A stretch of DNA of 8,156 nucleotides from an uncultured Bacteroidota bacterium. GTDB taxonomy: Bacteria > Bacteroidota > Bacteroidia > Flavobacteriales > Schleiferiaceae. This document shows, piece after piece, positions 1-6,840 of the stretch (position 1 is the stretch's first letter; every line of letters starts with the position of its first letter). The position numbers were made by a program, and so were the translations under genes. The stretch is taken from contig CAJXMS010000091.1 of NCBI GenBank assembly GCA_913056475.1, forward strand, positions 1-8,156, given 5' to 3'. The notes under the pieces are model-generated. The model worked only from the letters and a program-made list of their open reading frames with translations. It had not been told where the DNA came from and made no database searches.

Positions 1-520
1 CTGTTGTTCTCCCTGGCTCACCGATTTTCGTTCCGTTAGTACCTCCGCAGCCCGCTACCAGCAGCTTTCCCTCAACCCCCAAAAGCTGGCTGGCCAATGC
101 GGTAAACTCAAATGCTGCTTGAATTTTGAATTGGACACTTATCTGGACGCGCTGAAGCAATTCCCCAAAACGCAATCCCCCCTCTATACCCAAAAAGGCA
201 AAGCCCACTTCCAGAAAATGGATATCTTTAAAGAGATCATGTGGTACGCTTATGAAGAGGAAGGCAGTGAGTGGGTAGCCCTGCATCGGGATACCGTCAA
301 AAAACTTCAAAACGAAATACAGGAAGGGCAGAAGCCCGAGAGCCTCGAAAGCTACAGCCTCTCCCAGCCGGAGCCTCAAGTAGCTTACCAAAATGCGGTA
401 GGAGATGAGGACCTTACCCGTTTTGACCACAAAGCGAAAAAGTCCCGCAAAAAAGGACGTAAGCCCCGGCAACGCGGGAAAAATAAAGCGCAAAACCCTC
501 AAAAACGTGGCCGTGCTTAG
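1..520 (+). CDS. ricT: PSP1-domain protein, RicT/YaaT-like (C-terminal part; 5' end outside window)
   Basis: The frame is open from position 2 to the TAG at 518-520, giving 172 residues, so the gene begins before the window. The fragment opens with CCSPWLTDF (two Cys), followed by SAARYQQLSLNPQKLAG and then CGKLKCCLNFELDTYL (Cys33, Cys38, Cys39). This Cys-rich block is the conserved C-terminal part of the PSP1 domain. In Bacillus the RicT (YaaT) homologue works with RicA and RicF in an iron-sulfur complex that affects RNase Y-dependent RNA processing; the role in Bacteroidota is not established, so function here is by homology only. After the domain comes a variable linker and then a strongly basic tail (about residues 144-172, rich in Lys, Arg and Gly) that could bind nucleic acid. 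The gene overlaps the proposed gldH start by 14 bases. Family call is firm; the biological role is not. Confidence 0.88.
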   Translation, partial: CCSPWLTDFRSVSTSAARYQQLSLNPQKLAGQCGKLKCCLNFELDTYLDALKQFPKTQSPLYTQKGKAHFQKMDIFKEIMWYAYEEEGSEWVALHRDTVKKLQNEIQEGQKPESLESYSLSQPEPQVAYQNAVGDEDLTRFDHKAKKSRKKGRKPRQRGKNKAQNPQKRGRA

Positions 521-998
521 ATTTGCCTACCTGCTCTTCATACCGGGAATGCTGCTAAGTTGTAGCTCACCTCCCGCTTACGAGGCCTATCAAGAGGTGG
601 GGCCTAAGGGCTGGCATCAGGATACCGCGGCGGTATTTCAGGTAGAAATCCAGGACACCACGCGCCCATACGTAGTTACCTTTCACTTGAGGACCAATCA
701 GGCTTATCCCTACGCCAACTTATATCTCTTTCGTAGCATTAATTCCGATGAGGGGAGGGAATACAGCGACACTGCCAACGTGCAACTGGCGGATAAATAC
801 GGCCGCTGGTTGGGAGAAGGCATGGGCGACTTGCGCACTTTTCACCGGCCCTTTCGAGGCCAGCCCCTGCGCTTTTCCCAGCCGGGCTCTTATACTTTCC
901 GATTTACGCACGCCATGCGGCGCCCTTACCTACCCGGGGTTAAAGCTGTAGGCTTGACTTTAAAACAATACGATGGCGGCCAAACCAAAGAAAAATAA
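507..998 (+). CDS. gldH: Gliding motility lipoprotein GldH
   Basis: The product is a small outer-envelope lipoprotein required for gliding in Flavobacterium; GldH occurs only in Bacteroidota. From the proposed GTG at 507 it is 163 residues: a short n-region with Arg5, a hydrophobic stretch, and a lipobox LLSC with Cys19 as the lipidated residue. The mature part contains YVVTFHLRTNQAYPYANLYLF and, near the end, the GSYTFRFTHAMR region, both like GldH. The only in-frame ATG (405) would add 34 residues, many basic, ahead of the signal peptide and overlap the upstream gene by 116 bases, so it is unlikely; GTG at 513 is an equally good alternative. No clear Shine-Dalgarno site is present. The gene overlaps the upstream ricT tail and the downstream PBP gene (26 bases), which suggests one transcript with coupled translation. 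Identity rests on sequence pattern plus the ricT-gldH-pbp order. Gliding itself cannot be inferred, because gldH is also kept in non-gliding relatives. Confidence 0.85.
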   Translation: MAVLRFAYLLFIPGMLLSCSSPPAYEAYQEVGPKGWHQDTAAVFQVEIQDTTRPYVVTFHLRTNQAYPYANLYLFRSINSDEGREYSDTANVQLADKYGRWLGEGMGDLRTFHRPFRGQPLRFSQPGSYTFRFTHAMRRPYLPGVKAVGLTLKQYDGGQTKEK

Positions 999-3282
999 AA
1001 AACGCTACAACTATTTTGGCCTGGTAAAGGCTTTTTGGACCTTGGTGGTGCTGGCTATTTTAGGCGTTGCCCTCACGGTAGGTTTGGCCGCTTTGGGCGC
1101 TTTTGGCCCCCTGCCCACCTTTGAGGAGATCGAAAACCCCAAGAGCAACCTGGCCAGTGAAATCATTACCGCCGATGGCAAGCAGCTGGGCAAATTTTAT
1201 CTGGACAACCGCACTCATGCGGCCTTCAAAGATCTCTCTCCTCATTTGGTCAATGCCCTGGTGGCTACCGAAGACGAGCGTTATTACAAGCACTCCGGCA
1301 TTGATTTTCAATCGCTGGCCCGGGCCGCTTTCCTCCTGGGGGCCGCCGGTGGGGGAAGCACCATAACCCAGCAGCTGGCCAAGCAGCTTTTCCATGAACC
1401 CGCTTCTTCTATCTGGGATCGTATTCCCCAGAAGTTCAAAGAATGGGTCATTGCCGTCCAACTTGAAAGGCAGTATACCAAGCAAGAGATCATTGCTATG
1501 TACTTTAATCAGCTGGACTTCCTTTACCAGGCGGTGGGTATTAATTCTGCCGCTAAAATTTACTTTAACAAGACGCCCGACAGCCTGCAGATAGAAGAAG
1601 CGGCCGTGTTAGTAGGCATGGCCAAAAATCCGGCCCTGTACAATCCTAAGCGCTTCCCCGAGCGCATGAAAACCCGCCGCAATGTGGTGCTAGGCCAGAT
1701 GCACAAGAATGGCATGCTAAGCCGGGAAAAGCTCGACTCCCTGAGCCAGTTACCCATAAAATTACGATTTAAGCGGCAAAATCACCTCGCAGGACAGGCG
1801 CCCTACTTTCGAGCCTATCTCCGGAGCTACCTCAGCAAATGGATCGAACGGAACCCCCGGCCCGACGGCAGCCATTACAACCTCTATACCGATGGTCTGA
1901 AAATCTATACCACCATAGACTCCCGCATGCAGCAATACGCGGAAGAGGCCGTAACGGAGCACATGAGCAATTTACAACGGGTCTTCTTTGAACAGGAAAA
2001 GGACCGCCCGTACGCCCCTTTTCACAGCGTAACCGAAGCAGAAATTGATCGCCTGATGCAGCGCGCCATGCGGCGTACCCCCCGTTATCGCCGCTTGGTA
2101 AAAGCCGGCGCTAGCCGCGATAGTATTCGGGAAAATTTTCAAAAGCCTATTCCCATGCGGGTGTTTTCCTGGGAAGGCGATATCGATACGGTAATGAGCC
2201 CCATGGACTCTATCCGTTACTACAAGCATTTCTATCAAACCGGCCTCCTCTCGGTCGAGCCTCAAACGGGATTCATCAAAGCCTGGGTAGGAGGGATCGA
2301 CTTTGAGCACTTTAAGTACGATCACGTCAAGCAAGGACGCCGGCAGGTAGGCTCTACCTTCAAACCTTTTGTGTACTCCACGGCCATTGAGCAGCTCCAT
2401 TACAGCCCCTGCTTTGAAGTACCCAATGTGCGCACCTGTATTGAAGAGGGGCAGTACGGCCTTCTCGAAGATTGGTGTCCCTCCAATGCGGGCGATGAAT
2501 ACGGAGGCGTGTATACCCTGGAAGCAGCCCTGGCCAATAGTGTGAATACCGTGACTACCTACCTAATGAAGCAAGTTGGGCCCCGGCCGGTGATAAACCT
2601 CCTGCGCGATATGGGGGTCAAAGCTCCCATTGATACGCAACCGGCGATAGCCCTGGGAGCGGTAGATCTATCCGTACACGAAATGGTAGGTAGCTACACG
2701 ACCTTTGCCAATAAAGGCGTGTACACCCAGCCCCTGGCGGTAACCCGCATTGAGGATAAAAATGGCGTGGTCCTGGAAGAATTCACCCCCTTTACCCGCG
2801 AAGTGATGAGCGCCAAAGACGCCTACGTGGTCCTCAAATTGCTTCAGGGGGTAACCGCTTACGGCACCGGGGCCCGGCTGCGCTCCCGCGGCGGGCGCTA
2901 CCTCAATGATGTGGTGACCGGCTTCCCCTATGCTTTTACCAATCCCATCGCCGGAAAAACGGGGACCACCCAAAATAATTCCGATGGCTGGTTTATGGGC
3001 ACCGTTCCTAATTTGGTAACGGGCGTTTGGAGCGGCTGTGAAGACCGCGCCGCCCACTTTGGCGCCACCTATTACGGCCAGGGGGCTACCGTATCCCTCC
3101 CTACCTGGGCGCTTTTCATGGAGAAATGCTACGCTGATCCCTCGCTCTCCGTAAGCAAGGGCGCTTTCGAAAAACCTGAAGGGGCCCTGGGAGTGGAACT
3201 GGATTGCGAAGAATATGAGCGTAGTGCTTCTGGCGACACCAGCAAACAAGGAGGAGCTCGTAACGACCCTTTCGATTATTAA
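973..3282 (+). CDS. Bifunctional class A penicillin-binding protein (PBP1A type)
   Basis: This enzyme polymerises lipid II glycan strands and cross-links their peptides on the outer face of the inner membrane. The 769 residues start with a basic cytoplasmic tail (MAAKPKKNKKR) and one membrane segment at about 17-44. The GT51 glycosyltransferase domain (about 60-240) shows ATEDERYYKHSGIDF (catalytic Glu100), GGGSTITQQLAKQ (127-138), KEWVIAVQLE with the probable second Glu157, and EAAVLVGMAKNPALYNP. The transpeptidase domain (about 420-720) has the nucleophile motif STFK (Ser461, Lys464), SVN (523-525) and KTGT (662-665). Length is normal for class A PBPs. A helical, basic insert (about 318-420) separates the two domains. 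Where many family members have Arg four residues before the second Glu, this protein has Gln153. The tail (about 735-769) is acidic, hydrophilic and probably disordered. It overlaps gldH by 26 bases and shares its direction. All catalytic motifs are intact. Confidence 0.96.
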   Translation: MAAKPKKNKKRYNYFGLVKAFWTLVVLAILGVALTVGLAALGAFGPLPTFEEIENPKSNLASEIITADGKQLGKFYLDNRTHAAFKDLSPHLVNALVATEDERYYKHSGIDFQSLARAAFLLGAAGGGSTITQQLAKQLFHEPASSIWDRIPQKFKEWVIAVQLERQYTKQEIIAMYFNQLDFLYQAVGINSAAKIYFNKTPDSLQIEEAAVLVGMAKNPALYNPKRFPERMKTRRNVVLGQMHKNGMLSREKLDSLSQLPIKLRFKRQNHLAGQAPYFRAYLRSYLSKWIERNPRPDGSHYNLYTDGLKIYTTIDSRMQQYAEEAVTEHMSNLQRVFFEQEKDRPYAPFHSVTEAEIDRLMQRAMRRTPRYRRLVKAGASRDSIRENFQKPIPMRVFSWEGDIDTVMSPMDSIRYYKHFYQTGLLSVEPQTGFIKAWVGGIDFEHFKYDHVKQGRRQVGSTFKPFVYSTAIEQLHYSPCFEVPNVRTCIEEGQYGLLEDWCPSNAGDEYGGVYTLEAALANSVNTVTTYLMKQVGPRPVINLLRDMGVKAPIDTQPAIALGAVDLSVHEMVGSYTTFANKGVYTQPLAVTRIEDKNGVVLEEFTPFTREVMSAKDAYVVLKLLQGVTAYGTGARLRSRGGRYLNDVVTGFPYAFTNPIAGKTGTTQNNSDGWFMGTVPNLVTGVWSGCEDRAAHFGATYYGQGATVSLPTWALFMEKCYADPSLSVSKGAFEKPEGALGVELDCEEYERSASGDTSKQGGARNDPFDY

Positions 3283-3284
3283 AA

Positions 3285-3371
3285 ATGCCTACATTCGAAG
3301 CATTACTGAATTACATTTGGCCGGAGGCCAAATGTGAAATACCACTACCGCAAAAAAACAATGCTCTATGA
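3285..3371 (+). CDS. Possible small ORF (28 aa) filling the pbp-scoA gap
   Basis: An ATG three bases after the PBP stop codon opens a 28-codon frame that ends in TGA at 3369-3371, overlapping the scoA start as ATGA. The peptide begins MPTFEALLNYIWPEAKC and ends with QKNNAL. It has no membrane segment or known motif. The codon run covers the inverted repeat at 3313-3335. Stop/start overlap of this type is typical of coupled genes, and other genes in this window use it. The frame is short, however, and could be open by chance. If translated it might act as a leader or upstream ORF for scoA; this is inference and I do not recognise a family. Confidence 0.25.
   Translation: MPTFEALLNYIWPEAKCEIPLPQKNNAL
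3312..3319 (+). promoter_or_regulatory. Candidate Bacteroidota -7 promoter element upstream of scoA
   Basis: TACATTTG matches the Bacteroidota sigma-ABfr -7 consensus TAnnTTTG exactly. Transcription would begin near 3326, leaving a leader of about 40 bases before the scoA ATG. The -33 region has only a poor partial match (ATTC at 3293-3296) to the expected TTTG, so the promoter call is weak. The box is overlapped by the left arm of the inverted repeat, an arrangement expected of a repressor-controlled promoter. Confidence 0.3.
3313..3335. repeat. Perfect 10-bp inverted repeat (hairpin or operator-like palindrome)
   Basis: The arms are ACATTTGGCC (3313-3322) and GGCCAAATGT (3326-3335), separated by GGA. 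The pairing can extend by a U-G and a U-A pair (3312/3336 and 3311/3337). No T-run follows on either strand, so it is not a standard intrinsic terminator. It may be an operator, an RNA hairpin between pbp and scoA, or a processing site. The sequence is certain; its function is open. Confidence 0.6.
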
Positions 3372-4066
3372 TCGATAAACGCGTAAAGGATGCTTCCGAG
3401 GCGGTAAAAGGCCTGGAAGATAACATGACCCTCATGCTAGGCGGCTTTGGGCTATGTGGTATTCCGGAAAAGGCCATCGAAGCCATCCGCGATAATGGCG
3501 CCAAAGGCCTCACCTGTATCAGTAACAATGCCGGGGTAGACGACTTTGGGCTGGGCTACCTGCTGCAAACCCGCCAGATCAAAAAAATGGTAAGCTCCTA
3601 CGTGGGCGAAAATGCCCTCTTTGAGAAACAAATGCTCAGCGGCGATCTGGAAGTGGAACTGGTGCCCCAGGGTACCCTGGCCGAGCGCTGCCGCGCCGCC
3701 GGGGCCGGTGTGCCCGCCTTTTTTACCCCCGCGGGCTATGGCACCGAGGTAGCTGAAGGTAAAGAGGTGCGCTGGTTTAACGGAAAACCCCACGTGCTGG
3801 AACATGCTTTCGAGGCAGACTTTGCCTTTGTGAAAGCCTGGAAAGGTGATGCGGCGGGCAACCTTATTTTTAAAGGAACCGCCCGCAACTTTAACCCCCT
3901 GATGGCTATGGCCGGTAAAATCACCGTGGCCGAGGTGGAGGAACTGGTGCCCGTGGGCGAGCTGGATCCGAATACGGTCCACACCCCCAGTATTTTTGTG
4001 CAGCGCATTTTTGAGGGTCAGCAATACGAGAAACGAATAGAACAGCGCACTACCCGGGAGGGCTAA
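3368..4066 (+). CDS. scoA: 3-oxoacid (succinyl-CoA:acetoacetate) CoA-transferase subunit A
   Basis: The alpha subunit of a family I CoA-transferase moves CoA between succinyl-CoA and acetoacetate in the cytoplasm, as a heteromer with the product of the next gene. The 232 residues carry the family signature DN-x2-LML-GGF-x3-G-x-P (residues 18-33, DNMTLMLGGFGLCGIP), then SNNAGVDDFGLG, GENALFEKQ and the FTPAGYGTEV segment, all normal for ScoA/AtoD-type subunits. Length is usual. The ATG at 3368 gives an N-terminus in register with the family. The substrate is called as a 3-oxoacid from overall likeness to ScoA; closely related acetate/butyrate-acetoacetate transferases cannot be excluded from motifs alone. 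It probably shares a transcript with scoB 25 bases downstream. Confidence 0.93.
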   Translation: MIDKRVKDASEAVKGLEDNMTLMLGGFGLCGIPEKAIEAIRDNGAKGLTCISNNAGVDDFGLGYLLQTRQIKKMVSSYVGENALFEKQMLSGDLEVELVPQGTLAERCRAAGAGVPAFFTPAGYGTEVAEGKEVRWFNGKPHVLEHAFEADFAFVKAWKGDAAGNLIFKGTARNFNPLMAMAGKITVAEVEELVPVGELDPNTVHTPSIFVQRIFEGQQYEKRIEQRTTREG

Positions 4067-4091
4067 GGGCGAAATCAAAAAGACGATTATT

Positions 4092-4745
4092 ATGCTAGAC
4101 AAACACGGCATAGCGCAACGCATAGCGCGCGAAATGGAAGATGGGAGCTACGTAAACCTCGGAATTGGTATCCCTACCCTGGTGGCCAATTACATCCCGG
4201 AAGAGATCTCCGTGGAGTTTCAAAGCGAAAACGGCATCCTGGGGATGGGGCCCTTCCCGGCCGAAGCGGAAGTGGATGCCGACCTGATCAATGCGGGTAA
4301 ACAAACCATTACCGCCAAGCCCGGGGCGGCTTTCTTTAACAGCGCCACCAGCTTTAGCATGATCCGCGGGCAGCACGTGGATTTTACGGTGTTGGGGGCC
4401 ATGGAGGTGAGCGAGACCGGCGATATAGCCAACTGGAAAATTCCCGGTAAAATGGTGAAAGGCATGGGCGGGGCCATGGACCTGGTGGCCTCCGCGGATA
4501 ATATCATCGTGGCCATGATGCATACCAATAAGCGCGGTGCCTCCAAGCTGCTTAAGAGCTGTACACTCCCGCTCACTGGGGTCCGCTGCGTGAACCGGAT
4601 CGTGACCAACCTGGCTGTTCTTGACGTGGAAAACGGCGCCTTTGTGCTCAAGGAACTGGCGCCGGGCGTTAGTGTGGAGGAAGTTCAGAATGCCACCGAA
4701 GGTAAGCTGGTGGTGGAGGGAGATATCCCCGAAATGAGCCTCTGA
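4092..4745 (+). CDS. scoB: 3-oxoacid (succinyl-CoA:acetoacetate) CoA-transferase subunit B
   Basis: This is the beta subunit and carries the catalytic glutamate that forms the covalent glutamyl-CoA thioester intermediate. In its 217 residues the active-site signature FQSENGILG (residues 43-51) is intact, with Glu46 as nucleophile. It also shows NLGIGIPTLVANYIP, GKMVKGMGGAMDLV and a GAFVLKELAPGVS segment, all typical of ScoB. Length is normal. It begins 25 bases after scoA, which fits co-expression in equal amounts. Together the pair would let the cell use or make acetoacetate through acetoacetyl-CoA, in ketone-body, fatty acid or amino acid breakdown. The next gene starts only 5 bases after the stop, so read-through into the glycosylation genes is likely although the functions seem unrelated. 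Confidence 0.94.
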   Translation: MLDKHGIAQRIAREMEDGSYVNLGIGIPTLVANYIPEEISVEFQSENGILGMGPFPAEAEVDADLINAGKQTITAKPGAAFFNSATSFSMIRGQHVDFTVLGAMEVSETGDIANWKIPGKMVKGMGGAMDLVASADNIIVAMMHTNKRGASKLLKSCTLPLTGVRCVNRIVTNLAVLDVENGAFVLKELAPGVSVEEVQNATEGKLVVEGDIPEMSL

Positions 4746-4750
4746 GGATT

Positions 4751-6106
4751 ATGAAGCAGCGCCTAACTTCCGCTGCCGTTCTTTTGGTTTTGGCGGCCTT
4801 CTTCGTGGTTTCGGGCGCTGAATGGATTAATCGCGCGGGCCGGGATACCCTATTTTTTGCGGATGTAAACCAGTATTACAGCTATTTGCCGGCTGCATTT
4901 TTAGAAAAGGATTTGGGCTTTACCTATGCGCACCACTACTGGACCAATGAGGGGCAAAAGGGAAGAGAAGTGCCAAAGGTTACCATGGGAATGGCTTTAC
5001 TTTACAGCCCTTGGTTTGCCCTGGGCTACTGGGAGGCGAGCAGGGAGGCCGCAGCCAACCAATCGCTTACCGGCTATGAAAGGCCCTTTGAAAAATGGAT
5101 TCACCGGGGTTCGCTCCTTTATGCCCTGTTAGCGGCTTTTCTATTGCTGCAGTGTCTTTATCATTTTTTTCCGCCCCTTATTAGTGGGCTTTCCTATCTC
5201 GCTCTGTTTTTTGGCAGCAATCTTTTCTACTACACCCTCAGCCAGGGGGAGATGGCACATGGCTACTTGTTTTTGTTGCTGAGCGCAATGATTCTGGCCA
5301 CCATCCGGTATCATCAAAAGGAATCTACCGCTTGGTTGGTACTGCTGGGGCTCAGCCTGGGCTGGGCCGTTTTAATTCGTCCTACCCTTCTCATTGTGGG
5401 GCTTTTTCCGCTGCTCTATGGCGTATACGACCGGGGCAGCTGGGCCAGGAAATGGGGCTTGTTGGCCCGGCTTCGCTGGCGCTGGGGGCTGCTTTTCCTG
5501 GCTTTTTTAGCCCCCCTTCTTCCGCAGCTTTTCTACTGGCAGTGGGCCGCGGGCGACTGGCTTTTTTACAGCTATGGTAGCGAAGAGGGCTTTTTTTGGA
5601 TGGATCCCCAAGTGGGCAAAGTGCTGTTTAGCTTTCGGAAAGGCTGGATCATTTACACCCCTTTGGCGGTTTTAATGCTTCTGGGCCTCCTCGGACTTTA
5701 CCGAATCCGCCCCCTGCGCTGGGCCATTATACCTTTGCTTTTATTGTCGCTTTACGTGATCAGCTCCTGGTGGGATTGGTGGTACGGGGGCTGCTTTAGT
5801 CACCGGGCCTTTGTGCATTATTATCCTTTTTGGCTTTTCGGGCTTACCGCCGTATTTTCCTGGGCGGGGCAAAGCTGGCGGCGATGGGTCCCCTTGAGCG
5901 TATTTGTGCTGCTCGCCAGCGGGCTTAATCTGCAGCAGAGCCGGCAATACCTCAGTAGTATTATTCACTGGGACGGGATGACCCGGGAGGCTTATTTTTT
6001 TATATGGGGCCGCTCACAATTAAGCCAAGCAGAGTACCAAACCCTGGATTCCCTCATTCAAAGGCCCGACTATGAAGCCGCCCGGAGCGGAAATCGCGAT
6101 CAATGA
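4751..6106 (+). CDS. Polytopic membrane protein, GT-C-like glycosyltransferase (putative)
   Basis: The 451-residue protein has about 10-11 hydrophobic segments: roughly 7-23, 80-95, 120-137, 143-162, 168-185, 195-222, 245-264, 299-316, 323-340, 360-372 and 380-392. The first loop after membrane segment 1 holds FFADVNQYYSYLPA; an acidic residue there (Asp38) is where GT-C enzymes of the GT39/GT83 kind keep their catalytic Asp. Another conserved-looking block is SSWWDWWYGGCFSHRAF (339-354). These features suggest an enzyme that takes a sugar from a polyprenyl-phosphate donor on the outer face of the inner membrane, but no family-defining motif is complete, so the activity is inferred. Support comes from the next gene, a dolichyl-phosphate sugar synthase-like GT2, whose ATG overlaps this stop as ATGA. 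The ATG at 4751 is 5 bases after scoB; GAGGA lies just before it but is too close to be a normal ribosome binding site. Confidence 0.6.
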   Translation: MKQRLTSAAVLLVLAAFFVVSGAEWINRAGRDTLFFADVNQYYSYLPAAFLEKDLGFTYAHHYWTNEGQKGREVPKVTMGMALLYSPWFALGYWEASREAAANQSLTGYERPFEKWIHRGSLLYALLAAFLLLQCLYHFFPPLISGLSYLALFFGSNLFYYTLSQGEMAHGYLFLLLSAMILATIRYHQKESTAWLVLLGLSLGWAVLIRPTLLIVGLFPLLYGVYDRGSWARKWGLLARLRWRWGLLFLAFLAPLLPQLFYWQWAAGDWLFYSYGSEEGFFWMDPQVGKVLFSFRKGWIIYTPLAVLMLLGLLGLYRIRPLRWAIIPLLLLSLYVISSWWDWWYGGCFSHRAFVHYYPFWLFGLTAVFSWAGQSWRRWVPLSVFVLLASGLNLQQSRQYLSSIIHWDGMTREAYFFIWGRSQLSQAEYQTLDSLIQRPDYEAARSGNRDQ

Positions 6107-6840
6107 AAAAGGCACCTTTGCTCATATTAATTCCCTGCTTTAATGAAGCGCAGAGCTTGCCCAGCCTGGCAGGGGAAGTAGAGGCGGCTCGTGCCCAGCT
6201 GTCCATGGCCAGTGAGGTTTTATACATAAATGACCACAGTACGGACCATACCAAGGCCGAGCTTCAGCGGCGGGGCTTACCTTTTTTAGATCTGCCTATA
6301 AATTTGGGAATCGGCGGGGCGGTTCAGGCTGGTTATCGCTACGCCTGGCAGGAAGGCTTTACCTATGTGGCCCGAATTGACGGGGATGGCCAGCATCCAC
6401 CCGCGGAGATAGAAGCCCTCATAAAAGCCATGGAGGCTGAAAAAGCGCCGGTGGTGGTGGGCTCCCGTTTTGTGGAAAAGAAAGGCTTCCGCTCTACCAT
6501 TTCACGTAGGCTGGGCATTAAGATCTTATCTCATTGGTGCTTTTGGCTTTCCGGCATACGGGTGCTGGATATCACCTCCGGGATGACGCTTATTAACCGT
6601 GAAGCCCTGTCCCTTGCGGCTCCTCATTACCCGGATACCTTCCCGGAGCCCGAGTCCGTGGTTCTCTATGGGCTGCACCAGCTTAAGGTGGTGGAAGCAC
6701 CCGTCAACATGCGGTCGCGGCAAACGGGCGCGTCTTCTATCACCCCGGGGCTAAGTGTCTTTTACATGCTTAAAGTCTTGCTGGGACTCTTTTTTATCAC
6801 TTTAAAAATAAGGCGTTATGGAAGATATAGTACCGCTTAA
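6103..6840 (+). CDS. Family 2 glycosyltransferase, DPM1/GtrB-like polyprenyl-phosphate sugar synthase
   Basis: The likely role is transfer of a sugar from a nucleotide donor to polyprenyl phosphate at the cytoplasmic face of the membrane. The 245 residues show a GT-A fold: LILIPCFNEAQSLP (start of the nucleotide-binding half), YINDHSTDHT (41-50), NLGIGGAVQAGYRYA (67-81), the metal-binding DGDGQHPP (Asp93, Asp95), VVVGSRFV (117-124) and TSGM (158-161). The C-terminus has one hydrophobic segment (about 217-234), KVLLGLFFITLK, too short for the two- or four-span anchor seen in GtrB, so it is probably a single membrane anchor or amphipathic helix. Its ATG overlaps the stop of the upstream membrane protein (ATGA), and the downstream DUF2304 gene overlaps it by 23 bases. 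The sugar is unknown. Family call is firm; polyprenyl-phosphate as acceptor is by likeness and context. Confidence 0.88.
   Translation: MKKAPLLILIPCFNEAQSLPSLAGEVEAARAQLSMASEVLYINDHSTDHTKAELQRRGLPFLDLPINLGIGGAVQAGYRYAWQEGFTYVARIDGDGQHPPAEIEALIKAMEAEKAPVVVGSRFVEKKGFRSTISRRLGIKILSHWCFWLSGIRVLDITSGMTLINREALSLAAPHYPDTFPEPESVVLYGLHQLKVVEAPVNMRSRQTGASSITPGLSVFYMLKVLLGLFFITLKIRRYGRYSTA

Noticed and set aside
2668..3249. Long - strand open frame (193 codons) opposite the PBP transpeptidase domain
   Set aside because: It is antisense to the SVN-to-KTGT part of an intact PBP, shows no recognisable motif and has no start context.
3311..3337. Intrinsic terminator after the PBP gene
   Set aside because: The stem is strong, but neither strand has a T-run after it, so it does not meet the usual rho-independent pattern.
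3452..4123. Long - strand open frame (223 codons) opposite scoA
   Set aside because: It lies fully over scoA and the start of scoB, whose family motifs are complete. The peptide is rich in His and Gly with no domain, as expected for an antisense shadow.
4108..4128. 9-bp direct repeat GCATAGCGC at the start of scoB
   Set aside because: It encodes a repeated Ile-Ala pair in the N-terminal helix of ScoB; no sign of a regulatory or mobile role.
4095..4651. Two - strand open frames of over 140 codons opposite scoB
   Set aside because: Both mirror a well-supported gene and have no family features.
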